A DNA stretch of 6,217 nt, from assembly GCA_019454625.1 (NCBI GenBank), contig JACFNY010000001.1:18094-24310 (forward strand). The letters run 5' to 3'. The stretch is from Sphingomonadaceae bacterium (lineage in GTDB: Bacteria > Pseudomonadota > Alphaproteobacteria > Sphingomonadales > Sphingomonadaceae). This document shows positions 1 through 5,675 of this stretch, piece after piece. The notes under the pieces are model-generated. The model was not told the origin of the DNA, did not search any database, and saw only the letters and a program-made list of their open reading frames with translations. The position numbers and the translations under genes were made by a program. Numbering within the stretch: the stretch's first letter is position 1; every line of letters starts with the position of its first letter.

Positions 1-185
1 TCTTCAACGCCCAGAAGGGCTATGGCTTCATCGCGCCGGAAGGCGCCGGCGAAGACGCGTTCGTCCACATCACCGCCGTGCAGATGGCGGGCATGGAGAC
101 GCTCGATAAGGACCAGCGCGTCAGCTACGAGCTGGAGCGCGATCAGCGCGGCCGCACGAGTGCGGTCAACCTGAAATCGGCCTGA
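1..185 (+). CDS. Cold-shock-domain protein, 3' part (5' end outside window)
   Basis: The first complete codon is at position 3, and 60 residues can be read before the TGA at 183-185. They hold both nucleic-acid-binding motifs of the cold-shock domain: RNP1 as KGYGFI (visible residues 5-10) and RNP2 as DAFVHI (visible residues 18-23). The domain ends with the usual acidic/basic strand and TSAVNL. Family members of about 68-70 residues bind single-stranded RNA and DNA and act as RNA chaperones in the cytoplasm. Only about 8-9 N-terminal residues should be missing, so this is a short single-domain CspA-type protein rather than a double-domain one. The spacing DAFVHITAV and the ending resemble alphaproteobacterial CspA proteins. 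Whether it responds to cold cannot be told, because the promoter and leader lie outside the window. Confidence 0.95.
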   Translation, partial: FNAQKGYGFIAPEGAGEDAFVHITAVQMAGMETLDKDQRVSYELERDQRGRTSAVNLKSA

Positions 186-207
186 CACGTCCGATCACGG
201 TTCAGAA

Positions 208-230
208 GGCCCGGCGAGGTTCGCCGGGCC
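208..230 (+). terminator. Strong GC-rich hairpin after the cold-shock gene, probable terminator
   Basis: A perfect 10-bp stem (ggcccggcga at 208-217 pairing with tcgccgggcc at 221-230) closes a 3-base loop. It starts 22 bases after the cold-shock stop codon. No T-tract follows (the next bases are gcccaaagattt), so it is not a textbook intrinsic terminator. It may instead mark a transcript 3' end or protect it from exonucleases. The position and stem strength support a 3'-end role. Confidence 0.6.
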
Positions 231-240
231 GCCCAAAGAT

Positions 241-269
241 TTGAAGCGAAAGCGCTTCACCGGAATACG
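241..269 (+). promoter_or_regulatory. Possible weak promoter with an internal inverted repeat
   Basis: A -35-like ttgaag (241-246) is followed after 17 bases by aatacg (264-269), which is a poor -10. Between them lies a perfect 7-bp inverted repeat, tgaagcg (242-248) and cgcttca (253-259), around the 4-base centre aaag. It lies 34 bases before the 52-residue ORF. A dyad overlapping a spacer is a common operator layout. The -10 match is weak and the repeat is short, so this is a suggestion only. Confidence 0.25.
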
Positions 270-292
270 CCGCCGGACCGGCGGCCAAGACA

Positions 293-451
293 ATGACAGA
301 CATGCAAACGACACTGAATAACGGACGCCGGCACCCGGCGCGCCGCACACTTTCGCCTATGCCGAATACCGCGCCGATGGGCGCCCGGCGCGAGCCCGGT
401 GGGCTCACGCGCCAGCAACTGCGGCAGATCGTCTACGACCTGATCGGCTGA
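293..451 (+). CDS. Small hypothetical protein, 52 residues, conserved-looking C-terminus
   Basis: An ATG-to-TGA frame encodes 52 residues. The N-terminal two thirds are basic, proline- and arginine-rich and probably disordered. The last 17 residues start with PGGLTRQQL and end in IVYDLIG, and look like a short amphipathic helix preceded by a helix cap. From memory, short sphingomonad and other alphaproteobacterial proteins end in a similar GGLT-R-x-QLR-x-IV motif; I cannot verify this here. The function is unknown. A second in-frame ATG at 302 would give 49 residues. No good ribosome binding site precedes either start, which lowers confidence. The TGA lies 30 bases before the next gene, so the two may share a transcript. 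The long overlapping minus-strand frames look like GC-rich shadows. Confidence 0.55.
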   Translation: MTDMQTTLNNGRRHPARRTLSPMPNTAPMGARREPGGLTRQQLRQIVYDLIG

Positions 452-481
452 TCGCCGGCCCCTGAACGAAAGAGCCTTCGC

Positions 482-709
482 GTGAAAGACCAGACGGCAT
501 TCTACGAGGAACGGATCGCGGAGGCCCGGCTGGCAATTGCGGCGGCGGCGCTGGACAATGTCCGGCGGCAGGCCGTGCTTGCCCTCGATCGCTGGACGGA
601 ACTTGCCGATCAACACCGCAAGGCACGCGATGCGCGGATGAAGGTGATCGCGGACAAGATCGAGCGCGATGCCGAACGCGTGGCCGCCGTTGTTGCGGAA
701 CCCTCTTAA
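482..709 (+). CDS. Small hypothetical all-helical protein, 75 residues
   Basis: The frame starts at GTG 482, with a purine-rich gaacgaaagag just upstream as a passable ribosome binding site, and ends at TAA 707-709. The protein is highly charged and rich in alanine. It should form two long helices: residues about 4-30 (FYEERIAEARLAI onward, including ALDNVRRQAV) and about 33-72, with one Trp at residue 38. It has no signal peptide, membrane segment or cysteine. The FYEERIAEA...LDNVR pattern matches my memory of a widespread small hypothetical protein in sphingomonads. No function is known to me; a soluble helical hairpin or a coiled-coil oligomer is the most that the sequence supports. Codon use is ordinary for the window. 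It follows the 52-residue ORF by 30 bases, and a new promoter appears to start just after its stop. Confidence 0.75.
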   Translation: MKDQTAFYEERIAEARLAIAAAALDNVRRQAVLALDRWTELADQHRKARDARMKVIADKIERDAERVAAVVAEPS

Positions 710-714
710 GGCAT

Positions 715-742
715 TTGCCAATCAGGTGCATTCGGATAAATT
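715..742 (+). promoter_or_regulatory. Predicted sigma70-type promoter for the S9 peptidase gene
   Basis: The -35 hexamer ttgcca (715-720) matches the TTGACA consensus at five of six positions. After 16 bases comes taaatt (737-742), which matches TATAAT at four of six. The stretch is an AT-rich island in an otherwise very GC-rich region, just after the stop of the 75-residue gene. A start near base 749 would give a leader of about 75 bases before the peptidase start. An alternative -10, cataaa (748-753), is less well placed. Confidence 0.45.
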
Positions 743-771
743 CGGGACATAAAGAGCCCGAGGGGAGAATT

Positions 772-789
772 GCGCGGCGATGGCCGCGC
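772..789 (+). other. Leader hairpin upstream of the S9 peptidase ribosome binding site
   Basis: gcgcggc (772-778) pairs perfectly with gccgcgc (783-789) around a gatg tetraloop. It lies in the predicted 5' untranslated leader, 22 bases before the Shine-Dalgarno sequence. In DNA this rich in GC, short stems arise often by chance, so a regulatory role is only a possibility. Confidence 0.3.
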
Positions 790-811
790 GCGTCCGCGCC
801 CTTCGATCAGC

Positions 812-818
812 AGGAGGG
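812..818 (+). promoter_or_regulatory. Shine-Dalgarno sequence that fixes the S9 peptidase start
   Basis: aggaggg at 812-818 is a near-perfect anti-16S match. It lies 7 bases before ATG 826 but only 1 base before ATG 820, so ATG 826 is the better start. The frame also stays open back to 715, but those extra residues would lie across the predicted promoter and leader. Confidence 0.8.
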
Positions 819-825
819 TATGTTC

Positions 826-2925
826 ATGCGCGCGTCGTCTTTCGTTTCCGGACCCGGTTCTCGTATCTCGCGGCTGGCGCTCGCGGGCGCAGTATTGATC
901 GCGGCCTCCGGTGCGGCCTCCGCGGCGGACGACACGGCGTTTCTCGCCTTCCCCATGGCGACGGAGATCAGCGCGGCGCATGTGCCCGCCTTCGCGTGGA
1001 CCGTGCAGCAGGGCGACAGGACGCAGCTGCTCGCCGCGCGCGGCCCCGACTTCAAGCGCACGGCGCTGTTCGAGCAGAGCGACGTGGACGGCGCGCCGAT
1101 CACCGGCATCCGGATCTCGCCGAACGGGGCGTGGGTCGCCTTCACTACGGGCTTCGCGGCGGGCGGCTATAATCCGGCGAGCCTGCTGACGCCGCCGAAA
1201 GCGACGCTGTGGCTTGTCTCCGCCGCGGGCGGCGCCGCGCCGGTGAGGATCGGCGAGGGCAGCGGGCCGGACTTCTCGCCGGACGGGTCGCGGCTCGTCT
1301 ACCGCAGCGGGGCGGACCTTTGGGCGGTGAACGTCGGCGCCGCGGAGCCGAAGCCGGAGCTGCTGGTGCGCGGCGGCGCGGCCTTCGCGCAGCCGGTGTG
1401 GACGGCGGACGGCAAGAGCCTGATCTTCGTGCAGGACCGGGGCGGATGGTCGTTCCTCGGCCGCTACACGCTCGGCAGCGACCGCGTGGAGTGGCTGGTG
1501 ACGGGCGCGGATCGGCTCAGCCACCCGGTGCTCTCGCCCGACGGCAGGACGGTCGCCTACCTGCGCTGGCCGGGGCGCGAGCACACGGTGACCTACGACA
1601 ACCTCGAGAACCAGCCGGTCTCCGTGGAGACGGTGGCAACGAGCGGCGGCAAGGCGCGGACGCTGTGGTCATCGGGGCCGCGCGGCGGCTCGCGCATTTC
1701 CGACGACGACGAGGGGCTGCTGCGCTGGTCGGACAGCAGGACCGTGGTGTTCCGCGCCGAGGAAGACGGCTGGGCGCGGCTCTACGCCGTGAGCGCGGCG
1801 GGCGGCGCGGCGCGCGCGCTGACGGGCGAAAAGTGCGAGGTCGCGGAGAGCGAGCTTGCCGCGCCGGACACGCTGTTCGTCATCCACAACTGCCGCGATC
1901 TCGACACGCGGCAGGCCTCGCTCATCACGGTTTCCACCGGGCGCGAGCAGGCGGTGGAGACGAAGGACGCTGTGCTGGCGCTGGCGAGCGCGGCGGGTGA
2001 CGGACGGCATGTCGCGATGACGGGCGCGGGGGCGGATGCGTCGGCGATGCTGCGCATCGTGGATGCCGCGAGCGCGAAGGTCGCCTATGCGGAGACGCCC
2101 GCGGACTACGGGTATCGCTACGGCTTCGCCGCGCCTGCGCCGCAGCAGGTGCGGCTCACCGCAGCGGACGGGGAGAGCGTGCCGGGGCAGCTGTTCCTCC
2201 CCAAGGGCAAGGGGCCGCACCCGGCGCTCGTCTACGTGCACGGCGGGCCGACGCGGCAGATGTTCCCGGCGTTCCACTTCAGCGGATACTACGCGAACGA
2301 CTATGCGATGAACCGGCGGCTCGCGGAGATGGGCTATGTCGTGCTCGCGCTCAATTACCGCTCGGGCGTCGGCTACGGGCGGGACTTCCGCGAGGCGCCG
2401 GGGCGCGGATGGCGCAAGGCCTCCGAATACGCCGACGTGCTGGGGGCGGGGCGCTGGCTCGCGGCGCGCGCCGACGTGGACCCGAAACGCATCGGCATCT
2501 GGGGCGGCTCCTACGGCGGGCTGCTGACGGGGCAGGCGCTGGCGCGCGACTCCGACCTGTTCGCGGCGGGCGTCGCCATCCACGGCGTGTTCGACTGGAG
2601 CTGGCCCTCGCCGGTGCCGGGGCACCTCAATCCGAGCAAGTTCTTCGGCGTGGGCGAGGCGGACAAGGCGGCGGCGCTCGCCGCCTCGCCGCTCGGCGCG
2701 GTGGAAGGCTGGCGCTCGCCGGTGCTGCTGTTCAGCGGCGACAACGACATGAACGTCGACGTGCGCGAGACCGTGGACCTCGCGCAGAAGCTGCGGCGGC
2801 AGGGCGTCGACGTGCGCACCGTGCTGCTGCCTGGTGAATCCCACGGGCTGATCCGCTTCTCGGCATGGCAGCGGCTCTGGCGCGATCAGGCCGCGTTCTT
2901 CGACGAGACGCTCGGCAAGCGCTGA
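826..2925 (+). CDS. Exported S9 family peptidase (prolyl oligopeptidase / dipeptidyl aminopeptidase type)
   Basis: This is a 699-residue serine peptidase that should act in the periplasm or envelope on short peptides, probably removing N-terminal di- or acyl-peptides. It starts with a signal peptide: basic residues, a hydrophobic run LALAGAVLIAA, and likely cleavage after GAASA or GAASAA (residue about 33-34). Residues about 40-430 form a beta-propeller, seen from repeated TolB/PD40-like strands such as ISPNGAWVAF, FSPDGSRLVY, WTADGKSLIF and LSPDGRTVAY. Residues about 440-699 form an alpha/beta hydrolase. It carries HGGP (472-475), NYRSGVGYG (510-518), the nucleophile Ser562 in GGSYGG, Asp641 in GDNDMNV and His673 in ESHGL, so the triad is intact. 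An AEEDGW segment at 311-316 may hold the Glu pair that binds the peptide N-terminus in DPP-type enzymes; this is inference. The length is normal for the family. It appears to have its own promoter, and substrate specificity cannot be read from the sequence. Confidence 0.93.
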   Translation: MRASSFVSGPGSRISRLALAGAVLIAASGAASAADDTAFLAFPMATEISAAHVPAFAWTVQQGDRTQLLAARGPDFKRTALFEQSDVDGAPITGIRISPNGAWVAFTTGFAAGGYNPASLLTPPKATLWLVSAAGGAAPVRIGEGSGPDFSPDGSRLVYRSGADLWAVNVGAAEPKPELLVRGGAAFAQPVWTADGKSLIFVQDRGGWSFLGRYTLGSDRVEWLVTGADRLSHPVLSPDGRTVAYLRWPGREHTVTYDNLENQPVSVETVATSGGKARTLWSSGPRGGSRISDDDEGLLRWSDSRTVVFRAEEDGWARLYAVSAAGGAARALTGEKCEVAESELAAPDTLFVIHNCRDLDTRQASLITVSTGREQAVETKDAVLALASAAGDGRHVAMTGAGADASAMLRIVDAASAKVAYAETPADYGYRYGFAAPAPQQVRLTAADGESVPGQLFLPKGKGPHPALVYVHGGPTRQMFPAFHFSGYYANDYAMNRRLAEMGYVVLALNYRSGVGYGRDFREAPGRGWRKASEYADVLGAGRWLAARADVDPKRIGIWGGSYGGLLTGQALARDSDLFAAGVAIHGVFDWSWPSPVPGHLNPSKFFGVGEADKAAALAASPLGAVEGWRSPVLLFSGDNDMNVDVRETVDLAQKLRRQGVDVRTVLLPGESHGLIRFSAWQRLWRDQAAFFDETLGKR

Positions 2926-3041
2926 ACAGGCAAGGTATCAAGCGGCATATCGGGAATTCGGGCCGCCGGAACCGATACGGCATCGCAACGACCTCTCCCC
3001 TGTGGTACATGTCCGCAAAGGGAAAAACGAAAGGGGTCGTG

Positions 3042-3521
3042 ATGCGTAGGCGTTGGGTGGCTGCTGCGGCATTCCTGGCCGCGGCCGGGTTCAGCGGGGC
3101 GGCGGCGGCGCGCTGCGTGCTGCCGATCCTGGTGCAGCGCGACGCGGACGAGGCCGCGAAATACGTGTTCGCAAACGAGGCGCTGGTGATCGACGGCATC
3201 GTCCGCGAATTGCCGCGCGGCGACGGCACGCTGTTCCAGCGCGTCGAGGTGATCCAGTATCTGAAGGGCAAGGGGCCGGAAGCGATCGACATCTGGCCCG
3301 GCCCCGGCAAGCGGACCCGGCACGAGATCCTGAACACCGACGACTGGGGGCGCATCGACGCGCCCGCCGGCGCGCGCGTGGTGACGGCGCTCAGGCAGAC
3401 GCCCTATGGCTGGACCGTGGGCGAATGCGCCTATCAGGCGCTTGCCGTGCCGGGCGTGGAGAGCGCGCTTCGCGAACTGTCGCCGGTCCGCACCCAGCCC
3501 GAAAAGCCCAAGAAGAAGTAG
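3042..3521 (+). CDS. Exported protein of unknown function, 159 residues, possible NTR/TIMP-like fold
   Basis: I do not recognise this gene with certainty. The start at ATG 3042 has aaagggg (3029-3035) as a ribosome binding site; GTG 3039 is also in frame. The first 24 residues form a clear signal peptide, with MRRRW followed by an Ala-rich core and the ending AAAA-R. There is no lipobox, so it should be soluble in the periplasm or secreted. The mature part begins at Arg24-Cys25. It then has YVFANEALVIDGIV, a strand with FQRVEVIQYLKG, and near the end ARVVTAL and GWTVGEC. Only two cysteines remain after processing (Cys25 and Cys129), which could form one disulfide. An N-terminal Cys, a 'source of a signal' strand, a V-x-x-xLKG strand and a late C-terminal Cys together resemble bacterial NTR/TIMP-like OB-fold proteins. 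That is a pattern inference. The tail EKPKKK is basic. It lies 33 bases before ccmA. Confidence 0.85.
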   Translation: MRRRWVAAAAFLAAAGFSGAAAARCVLPILVQRDADEAAKYVFANEALVIDGIVRELPRGDGTLFQRVEVIQYLKGKGPEAIDIWPGPGKRTRHEILNTDDWGRIDAPAGARVVTALRQTPYGWTVGECAYQALAVPGVESALRELSPVRTQPEKPKKK

Positions 3522-3554
3522 CGCGCGCGGGCGCGAGCAGGTAGGTCGGGGCGC

Positions 3555-4112
3555 ATGGGGGACATGCTCATCCGCGCCGAAAACCTCGCCTGCGTGCGCG
3601 GCGGACGGCTGCTGTTCGAAGGGCTGTCGCTCGCCGTCGCCGCCGGAGAGGCGCTGCGCGTGACCGGGCCGAACGGCAGCGGCAAATCGAGCCTGCTGCG
3701 CGGTCTCGCCGGGCTGCTGGCGCCCGCGGCGGGGTGCATCGAGCACGCAGCGAAAGTCGCGTGGCTGGGGCACGAGAACGCCCTGAAGCCGGGACGGACG
3801 CTCGCGCAGGAACTCGGCTGGTGGGCGCGGCTGGACGGGGCGGAACCGGCGTTCGCGCTGGGGCTGGCGGCGCTCGGCGACGTGCCGGTCAGGATGCTTT
3901 CGGCCGGGCAGAAACGGCGCGCGGCGCTGGCGCGGGTGATGGCCTCGGGCGCGAGGCTGTGGCTGCTCGACGAGCCGGGCACGGGCCTCGACGCGGCCAA
4001 TACGAAGGCGCTTTCGGCGGCGATCGCCGCGCACCTTGCGGGCGGCGGCGGTGCGATCGTGGTGACGCACGGCGAGACCGATGTGCCGGGCGCGCGGGAG
4101 CTGGCGCTGTGA
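3555..4112 (+). CDS. ccmA: Haem exporter ATP-binding protein CcmA (cytochrome c maturation)
   Basis: This 185-residue ABC ATPase powers the CcmABCD complex, which releases haem-loaded CcmE for attachment to apocytochromes c in the periplasm. All ATPase motifs are present: Walker A GPNGSGKS (38-45), signature LSAGQKRR (115-122), Walker B LWLLDEP (135-141, with Glu140 catalytic), D-loop GLDA (144-147) and switch His172. LGHENALKP (71-79) and LSAGQKRRAALAR are typical of CcmA rather than other small ABC proteins. The Q-loop position appears to hold Glu74 instead of Gln. It is a little shorter than the E. coli protein (about 205). The start is ATG 3555, with aggtagg upstream; ATG 3564 is a possible but poorly spaced alternative. 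The stop overlaps the start of ccmB, so the two are translationally coupled. Confidence 0.93.
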   Translation: MGDMLIRAENLACVRGGRLLFEGLSLAVAAGEALRVTGPNGSGKSSLLRGLAGLLAPAAGCIEHAAKVAWLGHENALKPGRTLAQELGWWARLDGAEPAFALGLAALGDVPVRMLSAGQKRRAALARVMASGARLWLLDEPGTGLDAANTKALSAAIAAHLAGGGGAIVVTHGETDVPGARELAL

Positions 4113-4714
4113 GCTTCTGGCGTCTTGTCCTGCGCGGCGTGGACATAGGCACGGGCGGCCTCATCCCGCTCGTGTTCTTCGTGATGGTCGCGAGCATGAC
4201 CGCGTTCGCGATCGGTCCCGACGCGGCGCTGCTGCAACGCGTCGGCGCGGGCAGCCTGTGGGTGGCGGCGCTGCTCGCGGCATTGCTGCCGGTTGGGACG
4301 CTGATCGCCGAGGACGTCGCCGACGGTACGATGGACCAGCTGCGCGTGCGCGGCATCGCGCCGGAGACGATCATGGCGTCGCGGCTCGCCGCGCACTGGC
4401 TCGGCTTTGCGCCCGCGCTGCTCGTCGCGGCGGTGCTCGGCGGGGCGATGCTGAATGCCGACGTGCCTGCGCTGGTGACGGGGCTTGCGCTCGGCACGCC
4501 CGCGCTTGCCGGGCTCGGCCTCGTCGCGGCGGCGCTCGTCGCGGGTGCGCGCGGCGGCCCGGCGCTCGCGGGGCTTATCGTGCTGCCGCTGGCGCTGCCC
4601 GTGCTCATCTTCGGAAGCGCGGGCGAGCTGCGCCTGCTCGCCGCGTCGAGCCTCGTCGTCACCGCGCTCGCGCCGTTCGCGGCGGCGGCGGCGCTCCGGC
4701 AGGGCGACGGCTGA
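4109..4714 (+). CDS. ccmB: Haem exporter membrane protein CcmB (cytochrome c maturation)
   Basis: This 201-residue inner-membrane protein is the CcmA partner in the CcmABCD complex. It starts at GTG 4109 inside the last codons of ccmA (gtga overlap), which suggests fixed stoichiometry by coupled translation. Six membrane helices can be seen at about 17-36, 47-67, 93-114, 118-143, 150-171 and 175-196. Family landmarks that I recall from E. coli CcmB are present: the stretch ending IGPDAALLQRVGAG and LWVAALLAALL, the cytoplasmic loop EDVADGTMDQL (68-78), LGTPAL (128-133), LPLALPVLIF (159-168) and the ending APFAAAAALR. It is about 20 residues shorter than E. coli CcmB, largely because the loop before the last helix is short; the sequence is otherwise continuous, with no sign of truncation. 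ccmC is not found downstream. Confidence 0.93.
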   Translation: MSFWRLVLRGVDIGTGGLIPLVFFVMVASMTAFAIGPDAALLQRVGAGSLWVAALLAALLPVGTLIAEDVADGTMDQLRVRGIAPETIMASRLAAHWLGFAPALLVAAVLGGAMLNADVPALVTGLALGTPALAGLGLVAAALVAGARGGPALAGLIVLPLALPVLIFGSAGELRLLAASSLVVTALAPFAAAAALRQGDG

Positions 4715-4721
4715 ATCGGGC

Positions 4722-4749
4722 TTGCGCATCAGGCGCTTCCGGCTAGGCT
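4722..4749 (+). promoter_or_regulatory. Possible promoter for the DUF1508 gene
   Basis: ttgcgc (4722-4727) and taggct (4744-4749) are separated by 16 bases, in the 65-base gap between ccmB and the DUF1508 gene. Each hexamer matches the sigma70 consensus at three to four positions. The pair is 30 bases upstream of the ATG, where a promoter for a short-leader gene would be expected. Weak matches are common in GC-rich alphaproteobacteria. Confidence 0.35.
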
Positions 4750-4779
4750 GGCCCTCCTCAACGGGCAGGAGAAACGGGC

Positions 4780-4962
4780 ATGGCTCACGTTTTCGAGATC
4801 ACCAAGGACAAGGCGGGCGAGTACCGCGTCGCCTTCAAGTACAACGCCGAGAAGATCTTCTGGACCGAAGGCTATTCGAGCAAGGCGAGCGCCAAGAACG
4901 CCATCGACTCCATCAAGAAGAACGGCCCCGGCGCCGACGTGGTCGACAACTCCGACGGCTGA
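4780..4962 (+). CDS. DUF1508 (YegP-like) single-domain protein
   Basis: The frame gives 60 residues from ATG 4780, with aggaga at 4767-4772 as a well-placed ribosome binding site. It matches the DUF1508 pattern: an FEITKDKAGEYRVAFK strand pair, then IFWTEGYSSKASAKNAIDSIKKN (residues about 26-48) as strand-turn-helix, and a short acidic tail. YegP of E. coli has two copies of this unit; here there is only one, as is common in other bacteria. The protein should be soluble and cytoplasmic, without signal peptide or cysteine. Its molecular role is not established; a link to stress has been suggested for the family, but nothing in this context supports one. Codon use is strongly biased to preferred codons (AAG, AAC, ATC, GGC), which hints at high expression. 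Confidence 0.92.
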   Translation: MAHVFEITKDKAGEYRVAFKYNAEKIFWTEGYSSKASAKNAIDSIKKNGPGADVVDNSDG

Positions 4963-5107
4963 GCCAGCCTGCAAGGTATCCGGGGCGCGGCAGGCGCGAA
5001 GCCGTTTGCTGCTCCCGGTTTCCGGCGAGCGTCGGGCCTGATCGTCTTCGCCTTTGCAGGTGCTGCCGATCAAAGGGTTTGCCGCGATCGCGTGGTTTGC
5101 GGGACGA

Positions 5108-5569
5108 ATGCGTCACATGGAAAAGTCCGATGGACCCGGGACTCTCGAAGCGCGCATCCGGTCGAGTTTCGCCAGACAGGGGTTGATGAGCACGCTGGGG
5201 GCAACGCTCGGCAACGTCACGCACGGGGCCGTGGCCATTTTCCTGCCCCCGAGCCCCTCGATTTCGCAGCAGCATGGTTTTGTCCATGCCGGCGCGATCA
5301 GCGCCATCGCCGATACGGCGGCCGGCTATGCAGCGCTGACCACGATGGCGCCCGGCAAGGGCGTGTTGACCACGGAATTCAAGATCAATCTCCTTGCCCC
5401 GGCGGTCGGCAGCCGCTTCGTTGCCCGCGGCAAAGTGATCAAGTCCGGCCGGACCCTCACCCTCGCGCAGACCGAGGTGTTTGCCGAGCAGGACGGACCG
5501 CCGAGGCTGATCGCATTCCTGACGGCGACCTTGATGGCGATCGAAGGGCGGGACGGCATCAGCGACTGA
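5108..5569 (+). CDS. PaaI family hotdog-fold thioesterase
   Basis: This is a cytoplasmic acyl-CoA thioesterase-like enzyme of 153 residues that should hydrolyse a CoA thioester; its substrate is unknown. The hotdog fold is shown by HGFVHAGAISAIADTAAGYA (residues 56-75), with His56-Gly57 and Asp69 at the usual catalytic positions, followed by TTEFKINLLAPA (88-99) and the strand pattern FVARGKVIKSGRTL and AQTEVFAE. The start is uncertain: ATG 5108 has ggga only 3 bases upstream, while ATG 5117 gives 150 residues with poor spacing, and homologues usually begin near the ARIRSSFARQG segment. Its codons include AGA, GGA, GGT, ATT and TTT, which are rarer in the neighbouring genes. It is separated from both neighbours by about 105-145 bp and is probably transcribed alone. 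Confidence 0.9.
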   Translation: MRHMEKSDGPGTLEARIRSSFARQGLMSTLGATLGNVTHGAVAIFLPPSPSISQQHGFVHAGAISAIADTAAGYAALTTMAPGKGVLTTEFKINLLAPAVGSRFVARGKVIKSGRTLTLAQTEVFAEQDGPPRLIAFLTATLMAIEGRDGISD

Positions 5570-5675
5570 ACATCCGCCAACCGCCTTCCGGCTCTCGGGT
5601 TTCCGGCCGTCAGCGAAGTGTCAGCGCGCACGCGGTAGCAGGCGGGTGGTGGATAAATCGAACGGGGGAGAGGAC

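Noticed and set aside
715..825. Longer S9 peptidase start giving 736 residues.
   Set aside because: It would place the signal peptide 37 residues in from the N-terminus and overlap the predicted promoter, whereas ATG 826 has a near-ideal Shine-Dalgarno.
706..1584. A 292-residue minus-strand frame over the start of the S9 peptidase.
   Set aside because: No motif, Arg-rich composition, and it covers the signal peptide and propeller of the real gene.
1669..2844. A 391-residue open frame on the minus strand inside the S9 peptidase gene.
   Set aside because: It is rich in Arg, Ala and His, has no recognisable domain, and lies opposite a clear peptidase with an intact triad. Such long shadows are expected in GC-rich DNA.
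2995..3036. Possible hairpin from cccct and agggg before the exported protein gene.
   Set aside because: The stem is only 5 bp with a loop of more than 25 bases, so it is not supported as a terminator or riboswitch.
3434..4729. Long minus-strand frames (431 and 394 residues) across the exported protein and ccmAB.
   Set aside because: Composition is Arg/Ala/Pro-rich and low complexity, and the + strand carries ccmA and ccmB with all family motifs. These are antisense shadows.
4967..5013. gcctgc and gcaggc in the gap after the DUF1508 gene, as a possible terminator.
   Set aside because: Only 6 bp of pairing around a 17-base loop and no T-tract; chance pairing is likely in this base composition.
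5054..5107. Extension of the thioesterase to a TTG start at 5054.
   Set aside because: The added 18 residues are hydrophobic and not typical of PaaI proteins, and no ribosome binding site precedes the TTG.
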